This document shows positions 37,701 to 53,400 of a stretch of DNA of 64,000 nucleotides, piece by piece. Where the stretch lies: the NCBI GenBank assembly GCA_964057225.1, contig OZ059897.1, forward strand, positions 21,266,001-21,330,000, read 5' to 3'. Under the pieces are notes generated by a model. It saw only the letters and a program-made list of their open reading frames with translations. It was not told the origin of the DNA and made no database searches. This stretch comes from Auanema rhodensis (lineage: Eukaryota > Nematoda > Chromadorea > Rhabditida > Rhabditidae). Both the position numbers and the translations under genes were made by a program. Each line of letters opens with the position of its first letter. Within the stretch, counting starts at the first letter, position 1.

Positions 37701-39007
37701 CGCTTCACGTGAAAGATGAAGAGATGCGGTTTTCAAAATTAGATTCCCCATGTCCATATTAGTCTAAAAACAAATTCTTATTGATATTGGTTCATGGTAA
37801 CCATGACTTTGAAATTTACGTGAACTTTAATTTATGCTAATTAAATGTACACGTGATGTGCACTTGGTATGTAACTCGCTTCACGTGAAAGATAAAGAGA
37901 TGCGGTTTTCAAAATTAGATTCCCCATGTCCATATTAGTCTAAAAACAAATTTTTATCGATATTGGTTCATGGTAACCATGACTTTGAAATTTACGTGAA
38001 CTTTAATTTATGCTAATTAGATGTACACGTGATGTGCACTAGGTATGTAACTCGCTTCACGTGAAAGATAAAGAGATGCGGTTTTCAAAATTAGATTCCC
38101 CATGTCCATATTAGTCTAAAAACAAATTTTTATTGATATTGGTTCATGGTAACCATGACTTTGAAATTTACGTGTACTTTAATTTATGCTAATTAAATGT
38201 ACACGTGATGTGCACTTGGTATGTAACTCGCTTCACGTGAAAGATAAAGAGATGCGGTTTTCAAAATTAGATTCCCCATGTCCATATTAGTCTAAAAACA
38301 AATTTTTATTGATATTGGTGCATGGTAACCATGACTTTGAAATTTACGTGAACTTTAATTTATGCTAATTAAATGTACACGTGATGTGCACTTGGTATGT
38401 AACTCGCTTCACGTGAAAGATGAAGAGAAGCGGTTTTCAAAATTAGATTCCCCATGTCCATATTAGTCTAAAAACAAATTCTTATTGATATTGGTTCATG
38501 GTAACCATGACTTTGAAATTTACGTGAACTTTAATTTATGCTAATTAAATGTACACGTGATGTGCACTTGGTATGTAACTCGCTTCACGTGAAAGATAAA
38601 GAGATGCGGTTTTCAAAATTAGATTCCCCATGTCCATATTAGTCTAAAAACAAATTTTTATCGATATTGGTTCATGGTAACCATGACTTTGAAATTTACG
38701 TGAACTTTAATTTATGCTAATTAGATGTACACGTGATGTGCACTAGGTATGTAACTCGCTTCACGTGAAAGATAAAGAGATGCGGTTTTCAAAATTAGAT
38801 TCCCCATGTCCATATTAGTCTAAAAACAAATTTTTATTGATATTGGTTCATGGTAACCATGACTTTGAAATTTACGTGTACTTTAATTTATGCTAATTAA
38901 ATGTACACGTGATGTGCACTTGGTATGTAACTCGCTTCACGTGAAAGATAAAGAGATGCGGTTTTCAAAATTAGATTCCCCATGTCCATATTAGTCTAAA
39001 AACAAAT
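37600..39007 (+). repeat. Satellite B 4-mer duplication (offset 704 bp)
   Basis: TAATTAGATG with CACTAGGTATG and the following TACGTGTACTTTAA recur at an offset of exactly 704 bp (TTAGATG near 38018 and 38722). CAAATTCTTATTG near 37772 and 38476 fits the same unit. A private change, GAAGAGAAGCGG near 38425, marks one copy. Boundaries are approximate because flanking monomers are near-identical. Confidence 0.8.
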
Positions 39008-41315
39008 TTTTATTGATATTGGTGCATGGTAACCATGACTTTGAAATTTACGTGAACTTTAATTTATGCTAATTAAATGTACACGTGATGTGCACTTGGT
39101 ATGTAACTCGCTTCACGTGAAAGATAAAGAGATGCGGTTTTCAAAATTAGATTCCCCATGTCCATATTAGTCTAAAAACAAATTTTTATTGATATTGGTT
39201 CATGGTAACCATGACTTTGAAATTTACGTGAACTTTAATTTATGCTAATTAAATGTACACGTGATGTGCACTTGGTATGTAACTCGCTTCACGTGAAAGA
39301 TAAAGAGATGCGGTTTTCAAAATTAGATTCCCCATGTCCATATTAGTCTAAAAACAAAAAATTTTATTGATATTGGTTCATGGTAACCATGACTTTGAAA
39401 TTTACGTGAACTTTAATTTATACTAATTAAATGTACACGTGATGTGCACTTGGTATGTAACTCGCTTCACGTGAAAGATAAAGAGATGCGGTTTTCAAAA
39501 TTAGATTCCCCATGTCCATATTAGTCTAAAAACAAATTTTTATTGATATTGGTTCATGGTAACCATGACTTTGAAATTTACGTGAACTTTATTTTATGCT
39601 AATTAAATGTACACGTGATGTGCACTTGGTATGTAACTCGCTTCACGTGAAAGATAAAGAGATGCGGTTTTCAAAATTAGATTCCCCATGTCCATATTAG
39701 TCTAAAAACAAATTTTTATTGATATTGGTGCATGGTAACCATGACTTTGAAATTTACGTGAACTTTAATTTATGCTAATTAAATGTACACGTGATGTGCA
39801 CTTGGTATGTAACTCGCTTCACGTAAAAGATGAAGAGATGCGGTTTTCAAAATTAGATTCCTCATGTCCATATTAGTCTAAAAACAAATTTTTATTGATA
39901 TTGGTGCATGGTAACCATGACTTTGAAATTTACGTGAACTTTAATTTATGCTAATTAAATGTACACGTGATGTGCACTTGGTATGTAACTCGCTCCACGT
40001 GAAAGATAAAGAGATGCGGTTTTCAAAATTAGATTCCCCATATCCATATTAGTCTAAAAACAAATTTTTATTGATATTGGTGCATGGTAACCATGACTTT
40101 GAAATTTACGTGAACTTTAATTTATGCTAATTAAATGTACACGTGATGTGCACTTGGTATGTAACTCGCTTCACGTAAAAGATAAAGAGATGCGGTTTTC
40201 AAAATTAGATTCCCCATGTCCATATTAGTCTAAAAACAAATTTTTATTGATATTGGTTTATGGTAACCATGACTTTGAAATTTACGTGAACTTTAATTTA
40301 TGCTAATTAAATGTACACGTGATGTGCACTTGGTATGTAACTCGCTTCACGTGAAAGATAAAGAGATGCGGTTTTCAAAATTAGATTCCCCATGTCCATA
40401 TTAGTCTAAAAACAAATTTTTATTGATATTGGTGCATGGTAACCATGACTTTGAAATTTACGTGAACTTTAATTTATGCTAATTAAATGTACACGTGATG
40501 TGCACTTGGTATGTAACTCGCTTCACGTAAAAGATAAAGAGATGCGGTTTTCAAAATTAGATTCCCCATGTCCATATTAGTCTAAAAACAAATTTTTATT
40601 GATATTGGTTCATGGTAACCATGACTTTGAAATTTACGTGAACTTTATTTTATGCTAATTAAATGTACACGTGATGTGCACTTGGTATGTAACTCGCTTC
40701 ACGTGAAAGATAAAGAGATGCGGTTTTCAAAATTAGATTCCCCATGTCCATATTAGTCTAAAAACAAATTTTTATTGATATTGGTGCATGGTAACCATGA
40801 CTTTGAAATTTACGTGAACTTTAATTTATGCTAATTAAATGTACACGTGATGTGCACTTGGTATGTAACTCGCTTCACGTAAAAGATGAAGAGATGCGGT
40901 TTTCAAAATTAGATTCCTCATGTCCATATTAGTCTAAAAACAAATTTTTATTGATATTGGTGCATGGTAACCATGGACTTTGAAATTTACGTGAACTTTA
41001 ATTTATGCTAATTAAATGTACACGTGATGTGCACTTGGTATGTAACTCGCTTCACGTGAAAGATCAAGAGATGCGGTTTTCAAAATTAGATTCCCCATGT
41101 CCATATTAGTCTAAAAACAAATTTTTATTGATATTGGTTCATGGTAACCATGACTTTGAAATTTACGTGAACTTTAATTTATGCTAATTAAATGTACACG
41201 TGATGTGCACTTGGTATGTAACTCGCTTCACGTGAAAGATCAAGAGATGCGGTTTTCAAAATTAGATTCCCCATGTCCATATTAGTCTAAAAACAAATTT
41301 TTATTGATATTGGTG
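39008..41315 (+). repeat. Satellite B segment with two length-gain monomers
   Basis: About 13 monomers. One has AAACAAAAAATTTTATTG near 39357 (2 bp longer) and one has CCATGGACTTTG near 40977 (1 bp longer); these are the only gains I found in the B array. CCCCATATCCAT at about 40041 recurs near 41450, at 8 monomers plus the 1-bp gain. CACGTAAAAGATGAAGAG with ATTCCTCATG recurs near 39820 and 40875. Confidence 0.75.
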
Positions 41316-44300
41316 CATGGTAACCATAACTTTGAAATTTACGTGAACTTTAATTTATGCTCATTAAATGTACACGTGATGTGCACTTGGTATGTAACTC
41401 GGTCCACGTGAAAGATAAAGAGATGCGGTTTTCAAAATTAGATTCCCCATATCCATATTAGTCTAAAAACAAATTTTTATTGATATTGGTGCATGGTAAC
41501 CATGACTTTGAAATTTACGTGAACTTTAATTTATGCTAATTAAATGTACACGTGATGTGCACTTGGTATGTAACTCGCTTCACGTAAAAGATAAAGAGAT
41601 GCGGTTTTCAAAATTAGATTCCCCATGTCCATATTAGTCTAAAAACAAATTTTTATTGATATTGGTTCATGGTAACCATGACTTTGAAATTTACGTGAAC
41701 TTTAATTTATGCTAATTAAATGTACACGTGATGTGCACTTGGTATGTAACTCGCTTCACGTGAAAGATAAAGAGATGCGGTTTTCAAAATTAGATTCCCC
41801 ATGTCCATATTAGTCTAAAAACAAATTTTTATTGATATTGGTGCATGGTAACCATGACTTTGAAATTTACGTGAGCTTTAATTTATGCTAATTAAATGTA
41901 CACGTGATGTGCACTTGGTATGGAACTCGCTTCACGTGAAAGATAAAGAGATGCGGTTTTCAAAATTAGATTCCCCATGTCCATATTAGTCTAAAAACAA
42001 ATTTTTATTGATATTGGTTCATGGTAACCATGACTTTGAAATTTACGTGAACTTTAATTTATGCTAATTAAATGTACACGTGATGTGCACTTGGTATGTA
42101 ACTCGCTTCACGTGAAAGATAAAGAGATTCGGTTTTCAAAATTAGATTCCCCATGTCCATATTAGTCTAAAAACAAATTTTTATTGATATTGGTGCATGG
42201 TAACCATGACTTTGAAATTTACGTGAACTTTAATTTATGCTAATTAAATGTACACGTGATGTGCACTTGGTATGTAACTCGCTTCACGAGAAAGATAAAG
42301 AGATGCGGTTTTCAAAATTAGATTCCCCATGTCCATATTAGTCTAAAAACAAATTTTTATTGATATTGGTTCATGGTAACCATGACTTTGAAATTTACGT
42401 GAACTTTAATTTATGCTAATTAAATGTACACGTGATGTGCACTTGGTATGTAACTCGCTTCACGTGAAAGATAAAGAGATGCGGTTTTCAAAATTAGATT
42501 CCCCATGTCCATATTAGTCTAAAAACAAATTTTTATCGATATTGGTTCATGGTAACCATGACTTTGAAATTTACGTGAACTTTAATTTATGCTAATTAAA
42601 TGTACATGTGATGTGCACTTGGTATGTAACTCGCTTCACGTGAAAGATAAAGAGATGCGGTTTTCAAAATTAGATTCCCCATGTCCATATTAGTCTAAAA
42701 ACAAATTTTTATTGATATTGGTTCATGGTAACCATGACTTTGAAATTTACGTGAACTTTAATTTATGCTAATTAAATGTACACGTGATGTGCACTTGGTA
42801 TGTAACTCGCTTCACGTGAAAGATAAAGAGATTCGGTTTTCAAAATTAGATTCCCCATGTCCATATTAGTCTAAAAACAAATTTTTATTGATATTGGTGC
42901 ATGGTAACCATGACTTTGAAATTTACGTGAACTTTAATTTATGCTAATTAAATGTACACGTGATGTGCACTTGGTATGTAACTCGCTCCACGTGAAAGAT
43001 AAAGAGATGCGGTTTTCAAAATTAGATTCCCCATGTCCATATTAGTCTAAAAACAAATTTTTATTGATATTGGTGCATGGTAACCATGACTTTGAAATTT
43101 ACGTGAACTTTAATTTATGCTAATTAAATGTACACGTGATGTGCACTTGGTATGTAACTCGCTTCACGTAAAAGATAAAGAGATGCGGTTTTCAAAATTA
43201 GATTCCCCATGTCCATATTAGTCTAAAAACAAATTTTTATTGATATTGGTTCATGGTAACCATGACTTTGAAATTTACGTGAACTTTAATTTATGCTAAT
43301 TAAATGTACACGTGATGTGCACTTGGTATGTAACTCGCTTCACGTGAAAGATAAAGAGATGCGGTTTTCAAAATTAGATTCCCCATGTCCATATTAGTCT
43401 AAAAACAAATTTTTATTGATATTGGTGCATGGTAACCATGACTTTGAAATTTACGTGAACTTTAATTTATGCTAATTAAATGTACACGTGATGTGCACTT
43501 GGTATGGAACTCGCTTCACGTGAAAGATAAAGAGATGCGGTTTTCAAAATTAGATTCCCCATGTCCATATTAGTCTAAAAACAAATTTTTATTGATATTG
43601 GTTCATGGTAACCATGACTTTGAAATTTACGTGAACTTTAATTTATGCTAATTTAATGTACACGTGATGTGCACTTGGTATGTAACTCGCTTCACGTGAA
43701 AGATAAAGAGATTCGGTTTTCAAAATTAGATTCCCCATGTCCATATTAGTCGAAAAACAAATTTTTATTGATATTGGTGCATGGTAACCATGACTTTGAA
43801 ATTTACGTGAACTTTAATTTATGCTAATTAAATGTACACGTGATGTGCACTTGGTATGTAACTCGCTTCACGAGAAAGATAAAGAGATGCGGTTTTCAAA
43901 ATTAGATTCCCCATGTCCATATTAGTCTAAAAACAAATTTTTATTGATATTGGATCATGGTAACCATGACTTTGAAATTTACGTGAACTTTAATTTATGC
44001 TAATTAAATGTACACGTGATGTGCACTTGGTATGTAACTCGCTTCACGTAAAAGATAAAGAGATGCGGTTTTCAAAATTAGATTCCCCATGTCCATATTA
44101 GTCTAAAAACAAATTTTTATTGATATTGGTGCATGGTAACCATGACTTTGAAATTTACGTGAACTTTAATTTATGCTAAGTAAATGTACACGTGATGTGC
44201 ACTTGGTATGTAACTCGCTTCACGTGAAAGATCAAGAGATGCGGTTTTCAAAATTAGATTCCCCATGTCCATATTAGTCTAAAAACAAATTTTTATTGAT

Positions 44301-47300
44301 ATTGGTGCATGGTAACCATGACTTTGAAATTTACGTGAACTTTAATTTATGCTAATTAAATGTACACGTGATGTGCACTTGGTATGTAACTCGCTTCACG
44401 TAAAAGATGAAGAGATGCGGTTTTCAAAATTAGATTCCTCATGTCCATATTAGTCTAAAAACAAATTTTTATTGATATTGGTGCATGGTAACCATGACTT
44501 TGAAATTTACGTGAACTTTAATTTATGCTAATTAAATGTACACGTGATGTGCACTTGGTATGTAACTCGCTTCACGTGAAAGATCAAGAGATGCGGTTTT
44601 CAAAATTAGATTCCCCATGTCCATATTAGTCTAAAAACAAATTTTTATTGATATTGGTTCATGGTAACCATGACTTTGAAATTTACGTGAACTTTAATTT
44701 ATGCTAATTAAATGTACACGTGATGTGCACTTGGTATGTAACTCGCTTCACGTGAAAGATCAAGAGATGCGGTTTTCAAAATTAGATTCCCCATGTCCAT
44801 ATTAGTCTAAAAACAAATTTTTATTGATATTGGTTCATGGTAACCATGACTTTGAAATTTACGTGAACTTTAATTTATGCTAATTTAATGTACACGTGAT
44901 GTGCACTTGGTATGTAACTCGCTTCACGTGAAAGATAAAGAGATTCGGTTTTCAAAATTAGATTCCCCATGTCCATATTAGTCTAAAAACAAATTTTTAT
45001 TGATATTGGTGCATGGTAACCATAACTTTGAAATTTACGTGAACTTTAATTTATGCTAATTAAATGTACACGTGATGTGCACTTGGTATGTAACTCGCTC
45101 CACGTGAAAGATAAAGAGATGCGGTTTTCAAAATTAGATTCCCCATATCCATATTAGTCTAAAAACAAATTTTTATTGATATTGGTGCATGGTAACCATG
45201 ACTTTGAAATTTACGTGAACTTTAATTTATGCTAATTAAATGTACACGTGATGTGCACTTGGTATGTAACTCGCTTCACGTAAAAGATAAAGAGATGCGG
45301 TTTTCAAAATTAGATTCCCCATGTCCATATTAGTCTAAAAACAAATTTTTATTGATATTGGTTCATGGTAACCATGACTTTGAAATTTACGTGAACTTTA
45401 ATTTATGCTAATTAAATGTACACGTGATGTGCACTTGGTATGTAACTCGCTTCACGTGAAAGATAAAGAGATGCGGTTTTCAAAATTAGATTCCCCATGT
45501 CCATATTAGTCTAAAAACAAATTTTTATTGATATTGGTGCATGGTAACCATGACTTTGAAATTTACGTGAGCTTTAATTTATGCTAATTAAATGTACACG
45601 TGATGTGCACTTGGTATGGAACTCGCTTCACGTGAAAGATAAAGAGATGCGGTTTTCAAAATTAGATTCCCCATGTCCATATTAGTCTAAAAACAAATTT
45701 TTATTGATATTGGTTCATGGTAACCATGACTTTGAAATTTACGTGAACTTTAATTTATGCTAATTAAATGTACACGTGATGTGCACTTGGTATGTAACTC
45801 GCTTCACGTGAAAGATAAAGAGATGCGGTTTTCAAAATTAGATTCCCCATGTCCATATTAGTCTAAAAACAAATTTTTATTGATATTGGTGCATGGTAAC
45901 CATGACTTTGAAATTTACGTGAACTTTAATTTATGCTAATTAAATGTACACGTGATGTGCACTTGGTATGGAACTCGCTTCACGTGAAAGATAAAGAGAT
46001 GCGGTTTTCAAAATTAGATTCCCCATGTCCATATTAGTCTAAAAACAAATTTTTATTGATATTGGTTCATGGTAACCATGACTTTGAAATTTACGTGAAC
46101 TTTAATTTATGCTAATTTAATGTACACGTGATGTGCACTTGGTATGTAACTCGCTTCACGTGAAAGATAAAGAGATTCGGTTTTCAAAATTAGATTCCCC
46201 ATGTCCATATTAGTCGAAAAACAAATTTTTATTGATATTGGATCATGGTAACCATGACTTTGAAATTTACGTGAACTTTAATTTATGCTAATTAAATGTA
46301 CACGTGATGTGCACTTGGTATGTAACTCGCTTCACGTAAAAGATAAAGAGATGCGGTTTTCAAAATTAGATTCCCCATGTCCATATTAGTCTAAAAACAA
46401 ATTTTTATTGATATTGGTGCATGGTAACCATGACTTTGAAATTTACGTGAACTTTAATTTATGCTAATTAAATGTACACGTGATGTGCACTTGGTATGTA
46501 ACTCGCTTCACGTGAAAGATCAAGAGATGCGGTTTTCAAAATTAGATTCCCCATGTCCATATTAGTCTAAAAACAAATTTTTATTGATATTGGTGCATGG
46601 TAACCATGACTTTGAAATTTACGTGAACTTTAATTTATGCTAATTAAATGTACACGTGATGTGCACTTGGTATGTAACTCGCTTCACGTAAAAGATGAAG
46701 AGATGCGGTTTTCAAAATTAGATTCCTCATGTCCATATTAGTCTAAAAACAAATTTTTATTGATATTGGTGCATGGTAACCATGACTTTGAAATTTACGT
46801 GAACTTTAATTTATGCTAATTAAATGTACACGTGATGTGCACTTGGTATGTAACTCGCTTCACGTGAAAGATCAAGAGATGCGGTTTTCAAAATTAGATT
46901 CCCCATGTCCATATTAGTCTAAAAACAAATTTTTATTGATATTGGTTCATGGTAACCATGACTTTGAAATTTACGTGAACTTTAATTTATGCTAATTAAA
47001 TGTACACGTGATGTGCACTTGGTATGTAACTCGCTTCACGTGAAAGATCAAGAGATGCGGTTTTCAAAATTAGATTCCCCATGTCCATATTAGTCTAAAA
47101 ACAAATTTTTATTGATATTGGTGCATGGTAACCATAACTTTGAAATTTACGTGAACTTTAATTTATGCTAATTAAATGTACACGTGATGTGCACTTGGTA
47201 TGTAACTCGCTCCACGTGAAAGATAAAGAGATGCGGTTTTCAAAATTAGATTCCCCATATCCATATTAGTCTAAAAACAAATTTTTATTGATATTGGTGC

Positions 47301-48700
47301 ATGGTAACCATGACTTTGAAATTTACGTGAACTTTAATTTATGCTAATTAAATGTACACGTGATGTGCACTTGGTATGTAACTCGCTTCACGTAAAAGAT
47401 AAAGAGATGCGGTTTTCAAAATTAGATTCCCCATGTCCATATTAGTCTAAAAACAAATTTTTATTGATATTGGTTCATGGTAACCATGACTTTGAAATTT
47501 ACGTGAACTTTAATTTATGCTAATTAAATGTACACGTGATGTGCACTTGGTATGTAACTCGCTTCACGTGAAAGATAAAGAGATGCGGTTTTCAAAATTA
47601 GATTCCCCATGTCCATATTAGTCTAAAAACAAATTTTTATCGATATTGGTTCATGGTAACCATGACTTTGAAATTTACGTGAACTTTAATTTATGCTAAT
47701 TAAATGTACATGTGATGTGCACTTGGTATGTAACTCGCTTCACGTGAAAGATAAAGAGATGCGGTTTTCAAAATTAGATTCCCCATGTCCATATTAGTCT
47801 AAAAACAAATTTTTATTGATATTGGTGCATGGTAACCATGACTTTGAAATTTACGTGAACTTTAATTTATGCTAATTAAATGTACACGTGATGTGCACTT
47901 GGTATGTAACTCGCTTCACGTAAAAGATAAAGAGATGCGGTTTTCAAAATTAGATTCCCCATGTCCATATTAGTCTAAAAACAAATTTTTATTGATATTG
48001 GTTCATGGTAACCATGACTTTGAAATTTACGTGAACTTTAATTTATGCTAATTAAATGTACACGTGATGTGCACTTGGTATGTAACTCGCTTCACGTGAA
48101 AGATAAAGAGATGCGGTTTTCAAAATTAGATTCCCCATGTCCATATTAGTCTAAAAACAAATTTTTATTGATATTGGTGCATGGTAACCATGACTTTGAA
48201 ATTTACGTGAACTTTAATTTATGCTAATTAAATGTACACGTGATGTGCACTTGGTATGGAACTCGCTTCACGTGAAAGATAAAGAGATGCGGTTTTCAAA
48301 ATTAGATTCCCCATGTCCATATTAGTCTAAAAACAAATTTTTATTGATATTGGTTCATGGTAACCATGACTTTGAAATTTACGTGAACTTTAATTTATGC
48401 TAATTTAATGTACACGTGATGTGCACTTGGTATGTAACTCGCTTCACGTGAAAGATAAAGAGATTCGGTTTTCAAAATTAGATTCCCCATGTCCATATTA
48501 GTCGAAAAACAAATTTTTATTGATATTGGATCATGGTAACCATGACTTTGAAATTTACGTGAACTTTAATTTATGCTAATTAAATGTACACGTGATGTGC
48601 ACTTGGTATGTAACTCGCTTCACGTAAAAGATAAAGAGATGCGGTTTTCAAAATTAGATTCCCCATGTCCATATTAGTCTAAAAACAAATTTTTATTGAT
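41316..48700 (+). repeat. Satellite B 12-, 13-, 14- and 21-monomer HORs
   Basis: ACCATAACTTTG monomers start at 41316, 45012 and 47124, offsets of 3696 bp (21 x 176) and 2112 bp (12 x 176). ACGTGAGCTTTAA (41871, 45567) and CCCCATATCCAT (41450, 45146, 47258) show the same offsets. TTGGATCATGG (about 43952, 46240, 48528) recurs every 2288 bp (13 x 176). GTCGAAAAAC (about 43750, 46214, 48502) shows 2464 bp (14 x 176) and then 2288 bp. Mixed offsets show several overlapping unequal exchanges, not one clean HOR. Confidence 0.8.
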
Positions 48701-51700
48701 ATTGGTGCATGGTAACCATGACTTTGAAATTTACGTGAACTTTAATTTATGCTAATTAAATGTACACGTGATGTGCACTTGGTATGTAACTCGCTTCACG
48801 TAAAAGATAAAGAGATGCGGTTTTCAAAATTAGATTCCCCATGTCCATATTAGTCTAAAAACAAATTTTTATTGATATTGGTGCATGGTAACCATGACTT
48901 TGAAATTTACGTGAACTTTAATTTATGCTAATTAAATGTACACGTGATGTGCACTTGGTATGTAACTCGCTTCACGTAAAAGATGAAGAGATGCGGTTTT
49001 CAAAATTAGATTCCTCATGTCCATATTAGTCTAAAAACAAATTTTTATTGATATTGGTGCATGGTAACCATGACTTTGAAATTTACGTGAACTTTAATTT
49101 ATGCTAATTAAATGTACACGTGATGTGCACTTGGTATGGAACTCGCTTCACGTGAAAGATAAAGAGATGCGGTTTTCAAAATTAGATTCCCCATGTCCAT
49201 ATTAGTCTAAAAACAAATTTTTATTGATATTGGTTCATGGTAACCATGACTTTGAAATTTACGTGAACTTTAATTTATGCTAATTAAATGTACACGTGAT
49301 GTGCACCTGGTATGTAACTCGCTTCACGTGCAAGATAAAGAGATTCGGTTTTCAAAATTAGATTCCCCATGTCCATATTAGTCTAAAAACAAATTTTTAT
49401 TGATATTGGTGCATGGTAACCATGACTTTGAAATTTACGTGAACTTTAATTTATGCTAATTAAATGTACACGTGATGTGCACTTGGTATGTAACTCGCTT
49501 CACGTAAAAGATGAAGAGATGCGGTTTTCAAAATTAGATTCCTCATGTCCATATTAGTCTAAAAACAAATTTTTATTGATATTGGTGCATGGTAACCATG
49601 ACTTTGAAATTTACGTGAACTTTAATTTATGCTAATTAAATGTACACGTGATGTGCACTTGGTATGTAACTCGCTTCACGTAAAAGATAAAGAGATGCGG
49701 TTTTCAAAATTAGATTCCCCATGTCCATATTAGTCTAAAAACAAATTTTTATTGATATTGGTGCATGGTAACCATGACTTTGAAATTTACGTGAACTTTA
49801 ATTTATGCTAATTAAATGTACACGTGATGTGCACTTGGTATGTAACTCGCTTCACGTAAAAGATAAAGAGATGCGGTTTTCAAAATTAGATTCCCCATGT
49901 CCATATTAGTCTAAAAACAAATTTTTATTGATATTGGTGCATGGTAACCATGACTTTGAAATTTACGTGAACTTTAATTTATGCTAATTAAATGTACACG
50001 TGATGTGCACTTGGTATGTAACTCGCTTCACGTAAAAGATGAAGAGATGCGGTTTTCAAAATTAGATTCCTCATGTCCATATTAGTCTAAAAACAAATTT
50101 TTATTGATATTGGTGCATGGTAACCATGACTTTGAAATTTACGTGAACTTTAATTTATGCTAATTAAATGTACACGTGATGTGCACTTGGTATGGAACTC
50201 GCTTCACGTGAAAGATAAAGAGATGCGGTTTTCAAAATTAGATTCCCCATGTCCATATTAGTCTAAAAACAAATTTTTATTGATATTGGTTCATGGTAAC
50301 CATGACTTTGAAATTTACGTGAACTTTAATTTATGCTAATTAAATGTACACGTGATGTGCACCTGGTATGTAACTCGCTTCACGTGCAAGATAAAGAGAT
50401 TCGGTTTTCAAAATTAGATTCCCCATGTCCATATTAGTCTAAAAACAAATTTTTATTGATATTGGTGCATGGTAACCATGACTTTGAAATTTACGTGAAC
50501 TTTAATTTATGCTAATTAAATGTACACGTGATGTGCACTTGGTATGTAACTCGCTCCACGTGAAAGATAAAGAGATGCGGTTTTCAAAATTAGATTCCCC
50601 ATGTCCATATTAGTCTAAAAACAAATTTTTATTGATATTGGTGCATGGTAACCATGACTTTGAAATTTACGTGAACTTTAATTTATGCTAATTAAATGTA
50701 CACGTGATGTGCACTTGGTATGTAACTCGCTTCACGTAAAAGATAAAGAGATGCGGTTTTCAAAATTAGATTCCCCATGTCCATATTAGTCTAAAAACAA
50801 ATTTTTATTGATATTGGTTCATGGTAACCATGACTTTGAAATTTACGTGAACTTTAATTTATGCTAATTAAATGTACACGTGATGTGCACTTGGTATGTA
50901 ACTCGCTTCACGTGAAAGATAAAGAGATGCGGTTTTCAAAATTAGATTCCCCATGTCCATATTAGTATAAAAACAAATTTTTATTGATATTGGTGCATGG
51001 TAACCATGACTTTGAAATTTACGTGAACTTTAATTTATGCTAATTAAATGTACACGTGATGTGCACTTGGTATGGAACTCGCTTCACGTGAAAGATAAAG
51101 AGATGCGGTTTTCAAAATTAGATTCCCCATGTCCATATTAGTCTAAAAACAAATTTTTATTGATATTGGTTCATGGTAACCATGACTTTGAAATTTACGT
51201 GAACTTTAATTTATGCTAATTTAATGTACACGTGATGTGCACTTGGTATGTAACTCGCTTCACGTGAAAGATAAAGAGATTCGGTTTTCAAAATTAGATT
51301 CCCCATGTCCATATTAGTCTAAAAACAAATTTTTATTGATATTGGTGCATGGTAACCATGACTTTGAAATTTACGTGAACTTTAATTTATGCTAATTAAA
51401 TGTACACGTGATGTGCACTTGGTATGTAACTCGCTTCACGAGAAAGATAAAGAGATGCGGTTTTCAAAATTAGATTCCCCATGTCCATATTAGTCTAAAA
51501 ACAAATTTTTATTGATATTGGTTCATGGTAACCATGACTTTGAAATTTACGTGAACTTTAATTTATGCTAATTTAATGTACACGTGATGTGCACTTGGTA
51601 TGTAACTCGCTTCACGTGAAAGATAAAGAGATGCGGTTTTCAAAATTAGATTCCCCATGTCCATATTAGTCTAAAAACAAATTTTTATCGATATTGGTTC

Positions 51701-53400
51701 ATGGTAACCATGACTTTGAAATTTACGTGAACTTTAATTTATGCTAATTAAATGTACACGTGATGTGCACTTGGTATGTAACTCGCTTCACGTGAAAGAT
51801 AAAGAGATTCGGTTTTCAAAATTAGATTCCCCATGTCCATATTAGTCTAAAAACAAATTTTTATTGATATTGGTGCATGGTAACCATGACTTTGAAATTT
51901 ACGTGAACTTTAATTTATGCTAATTAAATGTACACGTGATGTGCACTTGGTATGTAACTCGCTTCACGTGAAAGATAAAGAGATGCGGTTTTCAAAATTA
52001 GATTCCTCATGTCCATATTAGTCTAAAAACAAATTTTTATTGATATTGGTGCATGGTAACCATGACTTTGAAATTTACGTGAACTTTAATTTATGCTAAT
52101 TAAATGTACACGTGATGTGCACTTGGTATGGAACTCGCTTCACGTGAAAGATAAAGAGATGCGGTTTTCAAAATTAGATTCCCCATGTCCATATTAGTCT
52201 AAAAACAAATTTTTATTGATATTGGTTCATGGTAACCATGACTTTGAAATTTACGTGAACTTTAATTTATGCTAATTAAATGTACACGTGATGTGCACTT
52301 GGTATGTAACTCGCTTCACGTGCAAGATAAAGAGATTCGGTTTTCAAAATTAGATTCCCCATGTCCATATTAGTCTAAAAACAAATTTTTATTGATATTG
52401 GTGCATGGTAACCATGACTTTGAAATTTACGTGAACTTTAATTTATGCTAATTAAATGTACACGTGATGTGCACTTGGTATGTAACTCGCTCCACGTGAA
52501 AGATAAAGAGATGCGGTTTTCAAAATTAGATTCCCCATGTCCATATTAGTCTAAAAACAAATTTTTATTGATATTGGTGCATGGTAACCATGACTTTGAA
52601 ATTTACGTGAACTTTAATTTATGCTAATTAAATGTACACGTGATGTGCACTTGGTATGTAACTCGCTTCACGTAAAAGATAAAGAGATGCGGTTTTCAAA
52701 ATTAGATTCCCCATGTCCATATTAGTCTAAAAACAAATTTTTATTGATATTGGTTCATGGTAACCATGACTTTGAAATTTACGTGAACTTTAATTTATGC
52801 TAATTAAATGTACACGTGATGTGCACTTGGTATGTAACTCGCTTCACGTGAAAGATAAAGAGATGCGGTTTTCAAAATTAGATTCCCCATGTCCATATTA
52901 GTTTAAAAACAAATTTTTATTGATATTGGTGCATGGTAACCATGACTTTGAAATTTACGTGAACTTTAATTTATGCTAATTAAATGTACACGTGATGTGC
53001 ACTTGGTATGGAACTCGCTTCACGTGAAAGATAAAGAGATGCGGTTTTCAAAATTAGATTCCCCATGTCCATATTAGTCTAAAAACAAATTTTTATTGAT
53101 ATTGGTTCATGGTAACCATGACTTTGAAATTTACGTGAACTTTAATTTATGCTAATTTAATGTACACGTGATGTGCACTTGGTATGTAACTCGCTTCACG
53201 TGAAAGATAAAGAGATTCGGTTTTCAAAATTAGATTCCCCATGTCCATATTAGTCTAAAAACAAATTTTTATTGATATTGGTGCATGGTAACCATGACTT
53301 TGAAATTTACGTGAACTTTAATTTATGCTAATTAAATGTACACGTGATGTGCACTTGGTATGTAACTCGCTTCACGAGAAAGATAAAGAGATGCGGTTTT
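48701..53400 (+). repeat. Satellite B 6- and 11-monomer HORs
   Basis: GTGCACCTGG with CACGTGCAAGAT recurs at 49305 and 50361, an offset of 1056 bp (6 x 176). CACGTGCAAG returns at about 52317 without the CCTGG change, 1936 bp (11 x 176) after the copy at 50381. CTCCACGTGAAAG near 50555 and 52491 shows the same 1936-bp offset. Singletons AGTATAAAAAC (near 50966) and AGTTTAAAAAC (near 52902) lie at equivalent places and mark the copies. Confidence 0.8.
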
